Origin: DASWTL01 sp035575925 | GTDB lineage: Bacteria; Bacteroidota; Bacteroidia; Sphingobacteriales; Sphingobacteriaceae | DNA: 64,000 nt | Direction: 5' to 3' | NCBI GenBank assembly: GCA_035575925.1 | Contig: DATLXK010000027.1 | Coordinates: 59,791 to 123,790, forward strand | In this document: positions 8,091-15,427 of the stretch, one piece after another | Numbering within the stretch: the stretch's first letter is position 1 | How the letters are laid out: the number at the start of each line of letters is the position of its first letter | Translations under genes and position numbers: made by a program | The notes under the pieces: model-generated | Database searches by the model: none | What the model saw: the letters and a program-made list of their open reading frames with translations, nothing else | Told to the model about the DNA's origin: nothing

Positions 8091-8931
8091 ATGAAGTTTA
8101 TTGCATTGGCCAGCTGTTTGCTGTTACTCTCAAATTGCAAACCTAAACCCACACTATCTAAAGTTCATCAGGGGACATTAATTATAGCTATCATATGCGA
8201 AGATGGCATTATAATCGCTTCTGATTCTAGGGGTGCATTCAGAGAGATAGTTGATGGAAAGCCACGCACCTACATATCTAGACAGTATTCAAAAAATATA
8301 CCAATTAAACAAATATCCAATTGCCGTTGCTGGACTGACGGTTTTTAATAAAATCACGCTAAGAAACCTTTTCATTGATTTTAAAAGCAAAAAGGCCCCT
8401 GCGAGAGATATTGAACACTCGTTTGCTTTATTCATGGACTTTTTAATAAATGAACGTGGTGTTAATGAGAGGGAAATCTTTTTAAAGAACAACTCATGGA
8501 TAATGGGATCCTACGAAACAGGAGTTCCTAAGCTTTTAATAGCAGCGGAGGATAGTATTTCTGTTTTAACGCAGAAGAACGACATGGCGTTTTCCCATAT
8601 TCAAGCATATCAAACATTCTCTAGGCTTAAGAATAAATACAAACTACCGCTAACGATGAAACACGCTGCTGGATTAGCCGAAGAAACTATTCGTCAATAT
8701 CCCAAAGAATATAATTTAGAAACAGAAATTGGCGGTCCATTAACGATAATTAAAATTACACCAACCAATAAAGTAATGTATTTAAAATCCTTCAAACCGA
8801 AAGTATATAACACCTACGGCCATTTTCTAAAATCAATATTAGCAAACGAAACAAAGGTTAACTATATTTATCATGACAGTAAAAAAAAGTTGTTTGAAAT
8901 CATACAGATGCAACTCCAAGAAGGGTTTTAA
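8091..8931 (+). pseudogene. Proteasome-like Ntn-hydrolase lipoprotein, frameshifted
   Basis: The gene starts at an ATG (8091) with a lipoprotein signal (FIALASCLLLLSNC). Directly after a short linker comes GTLIIAIICEDGIIIASDSRGA, closely resembling the N-terminus of proteasome beta/HslV-type subunits (Thr nucleophile, then D-S-R). Near 8280 one extra base shifts the frame: the first frame ends at 8348, while the second continues DSIQKIYQLNKYPIAVAGLT to 8931. Removing one A in TCTAGAC rejoins them. The joined protein would have about 279 residues. An exported, lipidated Ntn-fold protein is unusual. Family call rests on the N-terminal motif only. Confidence 0.6.
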
Positions 8932-8934
8932 TGT

Positions 8935-9212
8935 AAAAGACCAGAGCACTTCGTCGAACATTCGCTGCATCTATATCATCAAGATCCACCATGCGGCCTA
9001 TAGCCTTTCGGTAGTTCTTTAACCTCGGCTCCAGTTCTTCAATAATATCGCTATCCTTTAAATTGAATTTTCGGTCAAGTTGGTTTTTCACAACAAAATG
9101 ATCCGTATCTATGTAACGGCTTTTGCTTTTATGGCCAACCCGGATTTTGACGTTCCATGTCTTATCTTTTTTTTTATCGTCTTGGAAGAATAACAGCAGC
9201 AACGGTGGCCAT
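8935..9212 (-). pseudogene. Tyrosine recombinase (integrase) remnant, N-terminal arm-binding part
   Basis: TWNVKIRVGHKSKSRYIDTDHFVVKNQL is the N-terminal arm-binding domain of Bacteroidota phage-type integrases, followed by the start of the core-binding domain (EPRLKNYRKAIGRM). The natural start is ATG at 9212 (MATVAAVILPRR), but an indel beside the A-run near 9165-9175 breaks the frame. The catalytic domain with R..HxxR..Y is missing: the gene stops after about 90 codons where it meets the 3' end of the lipoprotein gene. It begins about 150 bp from the intact tRNA. Confidence 0.75.
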
Positions 9213-9213
9213 A

Positions 9214-9239
9214 GTTTTCTAAAGTTTTTCTAAAGTTTT
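9214..9239. promoter_or_regulatory. Possible integrase arm-binding sites, right
   Basis: CTAAAG at 9219 and 9230 with 11-bp spacing, matching the pair at 7940/7951 near the left end of the element. Located immediately upstream of the integrase start codon. Confidence 0.4.
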
Positions 9240-9323
9240 ATTCAATAAACGTACGGAAAAAGACGTACAATGTCTATAAACAGGTCTGAATTTTTACCGA
9301 AAGAAAAAGGAATTAGACATAAA

Positions 9324-9352
9324 AAAGCCCCTAATGATGCTTAGAGGCGTTT
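9324..9352 (-). terminator. Terminator downstream of tRNA-Met
   Basis: On the minus strand GCCTCTAAGCATCATTAGGGGC forms a hairpin followed by six T. It lies 10 bp beyond the tRNA 3' end. T-runs flank both sides, so it could work in both directions. Confidence 0.75.
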
Positions 9353-9357
9353 TTATT

Positions 9358-9404
9358 CTCGTGCGCCCAGATGGGCTCGAACCATCGACCAAAAGATTAT
9401 GAGT
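9358..9404. repeat. Right direct repeat (attachment site), inside intact tRNA
   Basis: The 47-bp partner of 7829-7875. It covers the 3' half of the functional tRNA gene plus 4 bp beyond, so insertion preserved the tRNA. Confidence 0.85.
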
Positions 9405-9435
9405 CTTCTACTCTAACCAACTGAGCTATGGGCGC
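9362..9435 (-). tRNA. tRNA-Met(CAT) (or lysidine-type tRNA-Ile)
   Basis: 74 nt. The acceptor stem GCGCCCA pairs with TGGGCGC, the D-arm is AGCTCAGTTGGTTAGAG, the anticodon loop is CTCATAA (anticodon CAT), and the T-arm has GGTTCGAGCC. No CCA is encoded. It serves as the attachment site of the decayed element to its left. CAT can be elongator Met or Ile2; I favour Met, but sequence reading alone does not settle it. Confidence 0.9.
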
Positions 9436-9580
9436 GATTATATTTAGCGTCGCAAATCTACATATTTTCAGTTATTATTAAAATTTTCATGACGATGCCG
9501 TAAAATAAATTGTCCAACTCATTAAAATACCTGAATATAAACTCTACTAAAATGGTAGATTAAATATTATATTTGCCGAA

Positions 9581-10825
9581 ATGCCTGTAAAAAAATTACC
9601 AATCCAACCAGGGATACCGGTTTTTATTAATCCCGGCAAGCTTAATATCTTGCTTATTGGTAATCGTACCCATAATGCTGAACTCGCTGACAGGCTTAAA
9701 ACACAGTTACCGGATGCTGTTCTAACTCACGAAAAGCCCGGTAAAGAAAATTATAAAACATTACGGCTGGACAACTACCACCTTATTATTGTGGATGATG
9801 ACGACCCGGAAATTCAATTAAAGATTCATAATAATGCGATCAGTAAATGCAAGTTCATAGAAACTGTAGGACGGCCTGATTTAAGCAACTATCATTTAAA
9901 CGGAGCTGCGATTAAACAGGATAATCTTCCCAAATCCATAGCAGCAAAACAAGAGGAACGAAAATGGATAAAAGTGGCAAATTGGTGCCTGTTTGCATTA
10001 GCATTCATGATCATAGGCCATTCTATATTCTCGTATTTATCTCTCGACCAGGTCTGGAAAGAGGTTTCTACGCATATAGATGATCGTTTTGTATGGATGC
10101 TTTTTGCCGGGTTTGCCGCCCAACTGGTTGACGGAGCCCTGGGGATGGGTTATGGGGTTATATCTACCACAGTTTTAATACCAACCGGCCTTAACCCGGC
10201 CGCAATCAGCGGAGCCATACATACTGCAGAAATGTTCTCAAGCGGTGCATCGGGCTATAGCCATTATCGTTTTGGGAACGTGAATAAAAAACTGTTTAAA
10301 ACCCTGCTTATTCCCGGGATTTTGGGAGCTATAGCTGGTGCAGTATTGCTCAGTTATCTGGGTGAACAAAACTCTAAATGGGTACGCCCTGTACTATCCG
10401 TATACACCTTGATATTGGGAATACGTATTTTAAGTATGGCTTTTAAAAAGAAAAGTCCGCCAAAAAAAGTAAAACGGGCAGGATGGCTTGCCGGAGCCGG
10501 GGGATTTTTAGATTCATTTGGCGGAGGAGGCTGGGGGCCATTAGTTACCAGTACGCTTATTTCAAAAGGAAGAACGCCACGGATTGTTATTGGAACAGTA
10601 AGTCTGACGGAATTTTTTGTTACGGCAAGCAGCGCCCTTACTTTCTTTTTGATGCTGGGCGTTAGTCATATACAAGCTATTGCAGGGCTAATTATAGGAG
10701 GGCTTTTAGGCGCGCCTCTGGCTGCACGATTGGCAGGAAGGTTACCACTTAAAAGCATGTTAATAGGTGTTGGGATAATTATTATATTTTCAAGTCTGCG
10801 GATTTTTTACAAGCTTATTTTTTAA
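9581..10825 (+). CDS. TSUP (TauE/SafE) transporter with CysG-like N-terminal domain
   Basis: 414 aa. Residues ~130-414 form a TauE/SafE (TSUP) permease with about eight hydrophobic segments and the internal-repeat motifs QLVDGALGMGYG and GGFLDSFGGGGWGP. Residues 1-120 resemble the NAD-binding half of siroheme synthase/precorrin-2 dehydrogenase: LNILLIGN in place of the usual GGG loop, LIIVDDDDPEIQ, and DLSNYHLNGA like DLCDFYLGA. TSUP proteins move sulfite, sulfonates or similar anions, so the fusion suggests a sulfur-assimilation role. A TATATTTG box (9569-9576) ends 4 bp before the ATG. Confidence 0.82.
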   Translation: MPVKKLPIQPGIPVFINPGKLNILLIGNRTHNAELADRLKTQLPDAVLTHEKPGKENYKTLRLDNYHLIIVDDDDPEIQLKIHNNAISKCKFIETVGRPDLSNYHLNGAAIKQDNLPKSIAAKQEERKWIKVANWCLFALAFMIIGHSIFSYLSLDQVWKEVSTHIDDRFVWMLFAGFAAQLVDGALGMGYGVISTTVLIPTGLNPAAISGAIHTAEMFSSGASGYSHYRFGNVNKKLFKTLLIPGILGAIAGAVLLSYLGEQNSKWVRPVLSVYTLILGIRILSMAFKKKSPPKKVKRAGWLAGAGGFLDSFGGGGWGPLVTSTLISKGRTPRIVIGTVSLTEFFVTASSALTFFLMLGVSHIQAIAGLIIGGLLGAPLAARLAGRLPLKSMLIGVGIIIIFSSLRIFYKLIF

Positions 10826-10841
10826 TAACCACCCGACCGAC

Positions 10842-11477
10842 GTGTATTCCAAAATAAAAAACATCATTTTTGATTACGGCAATGTTATCTTCCTGATAGA
10901 TTTTAAACGCACTCAGGACACCTTTACAGAACTTGGAATTAAAAATGTATCCCTCTTTTTTGGGCATACCGGTCATGCGCTATTATTTGATGAGTTTGAA
11001 AAAGGAAAAATAACTTCCGCAGAATTCCGCGATGGCATCAGGCAAATTACAGGGTCATTTGATCTTACCGATTCGCAGATTGATTACGCATGGAATACAC
11101 TGCTTATTGGTGTACCACCTGAAAATCATGATATCCTGCGCAAGGCAAATGAAAAATATCGCACCTTTCTTTTAAGCAACAATAATGAGATCCATTATAA
11201 CTGGATTATGAACTACCTTAAACAGGAACACAGCCTGGTTTCAAACGATGAATTTTTTGAAAAAGCTTATTATTCACATTTAATGGGAATGCGCAAACCT
11301 GATCCGCAAATTTTTGAACTGATGATGCTCGAAAACAATCTAATCCCTGAGGAAACTTTATTTATTGATGACAGCCCGCAGCATATCAATACTGCAAATA
11401 AACTTGGCCTTCAAACTTATTTATTAACTTTTCCTGAAACTTTAAAGAGTTTTATGAGCAGTTCTGGACTTATTTAA
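10842..11477 (+). CDS. HAD-superfamily hydrolase (YihX-like)
   Basis: 211 aa, GTG start 16 bp after the transporter stop. Motif I is IIFDYGNVI (nucleophile Asp; DxG in place of DxD as in YihX-type sugar phosphatases), motif II is LLSNNN, motif III lies around GMRKPDPQIFE, and motif IV is FIDDSPQHI. A helical cap lies between motifs I and II. This group dephosphorylates small sugar or nucleotide phosphates. Probably cotranscribed with the transporter, though no functional link is evident. Confidence 0.82.
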   Translation: MYSKIKNIIFDYGNVIFLIDFKRTQDTFTELGIKNVSLFFGHTGHALLFDEFEKGKITSAEFRDGIRQITGSFDLTDSQIDYAWNTLLIGVPPENHDILRKANEKYRTFLLSNNNEIHYNWIMNYLKQEHSLVSNDEFFEKAYYSHLMGMRKPDPQIFELMMLENNLIPEETLFIDDSPQHINTANKLGLQTYLLTFPETLKSFMSSSGLI

Positions 11478-11535
11478 CAGGAGTATAAACCTCTTTTTAA
11501 CATAAACAATATCATTTGGCCTGTGTTATATCAGC

Positions 11536-11850
11536 ATGGCAAACGTAACAGAATATACTAACATGGTCGACGCTTTAGAAGACCTGAAAAAAGAAGGATA
11601 TACACATGATTTCAATATCCATAACAACTCATTACACAGTACGAATGGTGATATAACCTTAAGTCCCAGAGACTTTGAGATCGATAAATTTTTCAGGTTT
11701 GAAGGCATGACCAATCCATCAGACAATTCAATTCTATATGCAATCAGTGCTCCCCGCCATGATGTAAAAGGTGTATTTATTAACGCCTACGGAGTTTATG
11801 CAGATGATATTTCAGAAGAATTACTTAGAAAATTAAATACGCCCGGCTGA
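11536..11850 (+). CDS. Conserved small Bacteroidota protein, 104 aa
   Basis: An acidic 104-residue protein without signal peptide. EYTNMVDALEDLKKEGYTHDFNI and the RHDVKGVFINAYGVYAD region match a small family common in Sphingobacteria and Flavobacteria that is sometimes labelled phosphoribosylpyrophosphate synthetase, although it lacks any PRPP-binding motif; the label is probably wrong. It converges on the proline dehydrogenase gene and overlaps it by 18 bp. Confidence 0.65.
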   Translation: MANVTEYTNMVDALEDLKKEGYTHDFNIHNNSLHSTNGDITLSPRDFEIDKFFRFEGMTNPSDNSILYAISAPRHDVKGVFINAYGVYADDISEELLRKLNTPG

Positions 11851-13044
11851 TAAGCTGCGGCGTTTTTTCTCCCTGATTATCAGGCTTAGCTCTCTTCCAG
11901 TTAGCCCTGCAATGGAAGAATTTTCCTGTGCCCGCCTGAATAAGTAGGGCATAACGGCCTTAACCGGACCGTAAGGAACGTATTTAGCAACATTATAACC
12001 TGCGTTTGCAAGATTTAAACTAAGGTTATCGCTCATGCCTAACAGCTGTGAAAAATACACATGATTATGGCTTCTGGTGACCCGGGCGTTGTCCATGAGG
12101 TGAACAAGCAGTTCACAGCTTTCCTCATTATGAGTCCCGGCCACTAATCCTGCGTGATCAATGTTTTCAATACTAAACTTTAAAGCTTCGTTATAATCCT
12201 CGTCAGTAGCTTTTTTGTCTGGATGAATGGGTGAAGGATAGCTGAACTCTTCTGCTCTCTTCCGTTCCTTTTCCATATATGCTCCGCGAACCAGCTTTGC
12301 TCCCAGAATAAAACTTTCCTGCTTAGCTGTGAAAATATCTGCCTTTAAGGATTCCAATTTATCCCGTCTGTATAACTGATAGGTATTGTATACGATTATC
12401 TTTTCACGGTTATATGCCCGCATCATCTTTAAAGCAAGATCATCAATTGCACCCTGTATCCAGCTTTCTTCAGCATCAATCATGACAGGTACGCCAAATT
12501 GGAAAGCCGCCCTGCAAATTTTATCTATTCTGGATCCTGATCGTTCAAATTCTGTTACTTCTTCAGCAGATAACTCTTGTTTTGCTGCCACTTTTTCAAG
12601 CAGGGAAAAACGGGCTACACCTGTTATTTTAAAAACGGTTAATGGAATACGATCATCATCTTCTCCTCTTTGTATGGTTCGGATAATTTCTTGCGCAGTT
12701 TCTTCAAAAACCTCCTCTTTCTCTTCGCCTTCTACAGAATAATCCAGTATGGTGCCCACTTTACCAAGGGCAAGCTGGCTGATAACGCCTTCGCAATCCT
12801 GTATGGTTTCGCCTCCGCAGAATTGCTTAAATATGGTTGCTTTTATAAGAGGCTGAATGGGTAAACCAATATTTAAGGCAAAAGTGGTAATCGGAGTACC
12901 CATTTTAGTTAACAGATTAAAGCTAATGACTTTAAACAACCAAAAGGCCCGGTTAAGTTCAGCATCGGTTTTATTACGAAAAGCTATTTTAGTATCATCA
13001 AATGACAGTTCACTGCTTTGCAAATCATCTTTTAAATCGGCCAT
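11833..13044 (-). CDS. Proline dehydrogenase
   Basis: 403 aa. PRODH TIM-barrel enzyme that oxidises L-proline to pyrroline-5-carboxylate using FAD. Visible motifs: DAEESWIQGAIDDL, the FAD-contacting KLVRGAYMEKERKRA, GTHNEES and YVPYGPVKAVMPYLFRRAQEN near the C-terminus (the RRxxEN motif that binds proline). This is the single-domain form, not the PutA fusion, so the P5C dehydrogenase must be elsewhere. The start at 13044 gives the usual N-terminal extension of Bacteroidota PRODH. It is divergent from the S4 gene. Confidence 0.92.
   Translation of the reverse strand: MADLKDDLQSSELSFDDTKIAFRNKTDAELNRAFWLFKVISFNLLTKMGTPITTFALNIGLPIQPLIKATIFKQFCGGETIQDCEGVISQLALGKVGTILDYSVEGEEKEEVFEETAQEIIRTIQRGEDDDRIPLTVFKITGVARFSLLEKVAAKQELSAEEVTEFERSGSRIDKICRAAFQFGVPVMIDAEESWIQGAIDDLALKMMRAYNREKIIVYNTYQLYRRDKLESLKADIFTAKQESFILGAKLVRGAYMEKERKRAEEFSYPSPIHPDKKATDEDYNEALKFSIENIDHAGLVAGTHNEESCELLVHLMDNARVTRSHNHVYFSQLLGMSDNLSLNLANAGYNVAKYVPYGPVKAVMPYLFRRAQENSSIAGLTGRELSLIIREKKRRSLSAGRI
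11839..11868 (+). terminator. Terminator overlapping convergent gene ends
   Basis: ACGCCCGGC TGATAA GCTGCGGCGT followed by six T forms a GC-rich hairpin. It includes the stop codon of the 104-aa gene and lies within the last codons of the proline dehydrogenase gene. Confidence 0.65.
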
Positions 13045-13098
13045 GTATAATATGTAAATTCTGTATAACTAACGTATCCAAGTTTCGTAAGTTTGCAC

Positions 13099-13305
13099 AT
13101 GATCGAATTCATACTCGAAGGTGAATATATTCCGCTTATTCAACTGTTAAAAGCTACAAATCTGGTACAAAGTGGCGGGGAAGCGCAAAATGTGGTTAGT
13201 GACGGTTTGGTGAAGTATAATGGTGAAGTGGACTACCGTAAACGATTAAAGGTTAAAAAAGGTGATCAGATAGAATTTAACAGTCAGGTAATTTCAGTAA
13301 AATAA
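13099..13305 (+). CDS. S4-domain RNA-binding protein (YbcJ-like)
   Basis: 68 aa. Almost the whole protein is one S4 domain: IPLIQLLKATNLVQSGGEAQNVVSDGLVKYNGEVDYRKRLKVKKGDQIEF. Such proteins bind structured RNA, probably ribosomal. I chose the ATG at 13099 over an upstream TTG at 13093 because a TAAGTTTG promoter box spans 13088-13095, so the TTG would lie inside the promoter. The box ends 3 bp before the ATG, implying a leaderless mRNA. The gene overlaps the start of aroB by 1 bp. Confidence 0.85.
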   Translation: MIEFILEGEYIPLIQLLKATNLVQSGGEAQNVVSDGLVKYNGEVDYRKRLKVKKGDQIEFNSQVISVK

Positions 13306-14360
13306 TGCATCCCATTCAAAGTATCGGCTACCCTGTTCATTTTCAAAACAGCTTACCGGAGATTAAGAACTTCATTTCTAACGGTAATTATTCTAAAATA
13401 TTTGTTTTGGCAGATAGTAATACCGAAAAACATTGCCTTCCGCTGCTTCAGCCCTATTTACCTGAGAATTATGATATCATTGAGATTGATCCCGGAGAAG
13501 AGAATAAAAATATAGATTTCTGCATCGGCGTTTGGAAAAACCTTCTTGATTTTAATGCAGAGCGAAATAGTCTGCTGATTAATTTAGGAGGGGGTGTGAT
13601 TACCGATATGGGAGGTTTTGCTGCATCTACTTTTAAACGGGGAATTGATTTTATCCAGGTTCCTACTACTCTTTTAGCACAGGTTGATGCGTCGGTAGGT
13701 GGTAAAACGGGTATAGATATGGATCATGTAAAAAACATCATCGGAACTTTTACCCAACCCAAAGCTGTATTTATTGATTCCGCTTTCTTAAAAACCCTTG
13801 AAGATTGCCAGTTGGTTTCCGGATATGCCGAAATGATTAAGCACGGCCTTATAGCTGATAAAAAATATTTTGACCAGCTGAAAACTGCCGACCCATTAAA
13901 TATTGATCCGGCACTTGTTTATCGTTCGGTTGAAATTAAGAACCAGGTAATTACTGCCGACCCACACGAAAAAGGGAAAAGGAAAATTCTGAATTTTGGA
14001 CACACCATTGGCCATGCTGTAGAAAGCTGTTCGCTAACCGACAAAATTAACCCCCTGTTGCATGGTGAGGCCATAGCCATTGGAATGATCTGTGAAAGTT
14101 ATCTGTCACATAAAATAAACGGGCTCATCGATGTTGAGTTGCAGGAAGTAACAAACGCGATAATCAAACTATTTCCGATCAGCCCGATCACAACTAATAA
14201 TGATGATTTATTAGCTGTAATGAAAAATGATAAGAAAAATGATAACCAGCGTATTGGCTTTGCGCTGTTAACCAAAATTGGAGAGTGCTCGTATGATAAC
14301 TTTGTAGAAGAAGATTTGATAGTTAAAAGCCTTGACTTTTATAGAAATTTAATAAAATAG
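13305..14360 (+). CDS. aroB: 3-dehydroquinate synthase
   Basis: 351 aa, normal length. Converts DAHP to 3-dehydroquinate, the second step of the shikimate pathway, using NAD and a divalent metal. Visible motifs: NLGGGVITDMGGFAASTFKRG (NAD binding), PTTLLAQVDASVGGKTGID, EMIKHGLI, and the metal ligands in NFGHTIGHAVES and LLHGEAIAIGM. It starts at the stop of the S4 gene (ATG overlapping TAATG) and is followed by the attenuator of the pheA operon, so aroB is transcribed from the upstream promoter. Confidence 0.95.
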   Translation: MHPIQSIGYPVHFQNSLPEIKNFISNGNYSKIFVLADSNTEKHCLPLLQPYLPENYDIIEIDPGEENKNIDFCIGVWKNLLDFNAERNSLLINLGGGVITDMGGFAASTFKRGIDFIQVPTTLLAQVDASVGGKTGIDMDHVKNIIGTFTQPKAVFIDSAFLKTLEDCQLVSGYAEMIKHGLIADKKYFDQLKTADPLNIDPALVYRSVEIKNQVITADPHEKGKRKILNFGHTIGHAVESCSLTDKINPLLHGEAIAIGMICESYLSHKINGLIDVELQEVTNAIIKLFPISPITTNNDDLLAVMKNDKKNDNQRIGFALLTKIGECSYDNFVEEDLIVKSLDFYRNLIK

Positions 14361-14399
14361 CCATCAAATTTACTAATCCGCGAAAAAAATAAATTTTTT

Positions 14400-14430
14400 T
14401 TTGGGATTTTCATTTTAGTATGTACATTTG
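14400..14430 (+). promoter_or_regulatory. Bacteroidota promoter of the aromatic leader
   Basis: TTTG at 14400-14403 and TACATTTG at 14423-14430 are separated by exactly 19 bp, the TTTG-N19-TAnnTTTG consensus of the Bacteroidota primary sigma factor. Transcription would begin around 14436-14440, at or just before the leader start codon. Confidence 0.75.
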
Positions 14431-14439
14431 AAAAACATA

Positions 14440-14508
14440 ATGATGAGAAATACAAATGCATATTGGTTCGGTTATTACTTTTACTATAGCAGTAAAAGCC
14501 GGGACTAG
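14440..14508 (+). CDS. Aromatic-residue leader peptide of the pheA-aroG-aroA-aroC operon
   Basis: A 22-codon ORF (ATG ATG start, TAG stop) whose middle reads AYWFGYYFYY: five Tyr, two Phe and one Trp codons within ten codons. Its 3' end, including the stop codon, overlaps one strand of a competing RNA hairpin (see the attenuator entry). This is the layout of a classic ribosome-stalling leader: shortage of charged tRNA-Tyr/Phe/Trp stalls the ribosome and lets the downstream aromatic genes be transcribed. Too short for standard gene calling. Confidence 0.85.
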   Translation: MMRNTNAYWFGYYFYYSSKSRD

Positions 14509-14572
14509 TATGCACTAATTACATAAAAAAGAATTAAAGCAAGTCCGGGCAAACAGCCGGGACTTTTTTTTT
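14497..14572 (+). promoter_or_regulatory. Transcription attenuator (antiterminator/terminator pair)
   Basis: AGCCGGGACT occurs twice, at 14497-14506 (end of the leader ORF) and at 14555-14564, on either side of a complementary AGTCCGGGC at 14542-14550. The later pair forms a GC-rich hairpin followed by nine T (14564-14572), an intrinsic terminator. The earlier copy can instead pair with 14542-14550 and block the terminator. A ribosome that reaches the TAG at 14506-14508 covers the first copy and allows termination; a ribosome stalled on the aromatic codons leaves it free and permits readthrough into pheA. Confidence 0.85.
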
Positions 14573-14580
14573 ATCAGATA

Positions 14581-15408
14581 ATGAACAAAAAAAGAGTAGC
14601 CATTCAGGGAATAAAAGCTTCTTTTCACGAAGAGGCAGCATTCAGGTTTTTTGGTGAGGATATTGAGACGATAGAATGCAACTCTTTTAAACAGACATGT
14701 GATGTTTTAAAGCAAAAAAAAGCTGACTACGTAGTAATGGCTATAGAAAATTCCATTGCAGGGAGTCTGCTGCCAAATTATACACTGCTGAGAGATTATC
14801 ATTTTCCTATAATCGGTGAGGTTTATTTGCCCATACAGTTACACCTGCTGGCTTTGCCGGGAGTAAAATTTGAGGATATTAAGTTCGTGCAGTCACATCC
14901 TATCGCAATCAGGCAATGCATTGATTTTTTTGATGATTTTCCACATCTACAGATTATTGAGAGCAACGACACGGCCGCATGTGCAAAAAAGATCCGTGAT
15001 GAAAAATTAACGGACACGGTGGCTATTGCAAATACTTTGGCTGCACAACTTTACAATCTTGAAGTTATGGAGCGCCGGATTGAATCGAACAAGAAAAATT
15101 ACACCCGCTTTCTTATTCTTACAGATAAAGACAGTGAGGTAAAAAATGCAGATAAGGCCTCGTTAAGCTTCCAGGTGGGAAATGAGGTGGGCTCACTCTC
15201 CAGCGTGCTGAACATTTTTGCCGAACAAAGTATCAACCTTACTAAAATCCAATCCATGCCTGTACTTGGAAAGCGTAATGAATATAATTTTTATGTTGAC
15301 ATAGAGTGGAGCAACCAAGCAGGATATGATACAGCAATCAGGAAAGTATTAAAACACACCATAAATTTCACCATTATGGGTGAATATAAAAAGAACGATA
15401 ACGTATAG
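14581..15408 (+). CDS. pheA: Prephenate dehydratase
   Basis: 275 aa monofunctional enzyme making phenylpyruvate from prephenate. The PDT domain (residues ~5-180) shows GIKASFHEEAAF, AIENSIAGSLLPNY and KKNYTRFLIL (the TRF active-site motif). The C-terminal ACT domain (~195-270) shows GSLSSVLNIFAEQSINLTKIQSMP; the usual ESRP phenylalanine-binding motif is QSMP here, a change also common in relatives. It lies directly behind the attenuator and is the first structural gene of the operon; no chorismate mutase domain is fused to it, that domain sits on the next gene. Confidence 0.94.
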   Translation: MNKKRVAIQGIKASFHEEAAFRFFGEDIETIECNSFKQTCDVLKQKKADYVVMAIENSIAGSLLPNYTLLRDYHFPIIGEVYLPIQLHLLALPGVKFEDIKFVQSHPIAIRQCIDFFDDFPHLQIIESNDTAACAKKIRDEKLTDTVAIANTLAAQLYNLEVMERRIESNKKNYTRFLILTDKDSEVKNADKASLSFQVGNEVGSLSSVLNIFAEQSINLTKIQSMPVLGKRNEYNFYVDIEWSNQAGYDTAIRKVLKHTINFTIMGEYKKNDNV

Positions 15409-15427
15409 AACCCCACATTAAAGAATT

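Larger units (their letters stand above)
7829..9404. mobile_element. Decayed integrative element at tRNA-Met(CAT)
   Basis: The element is bounded by 47-bp direct repeats (7829-7875 and 9358-9404, one mismatch) that correspond to the 3' part of the tRNA. Inside are a frameshifted, truncated tyrosine-recombinase gene whose start faces the intact tRNA, a frameshifted lipoprotein gene, and paired CTAAAG motifs near both ends with the same 11-bp spacing. Integrase next to the intact tRNA copy is the classic layout for tRNA-targeting genomic islands. At about 1.6 kb it is a remnant and could not excise by itself. Confidence 0.8.
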
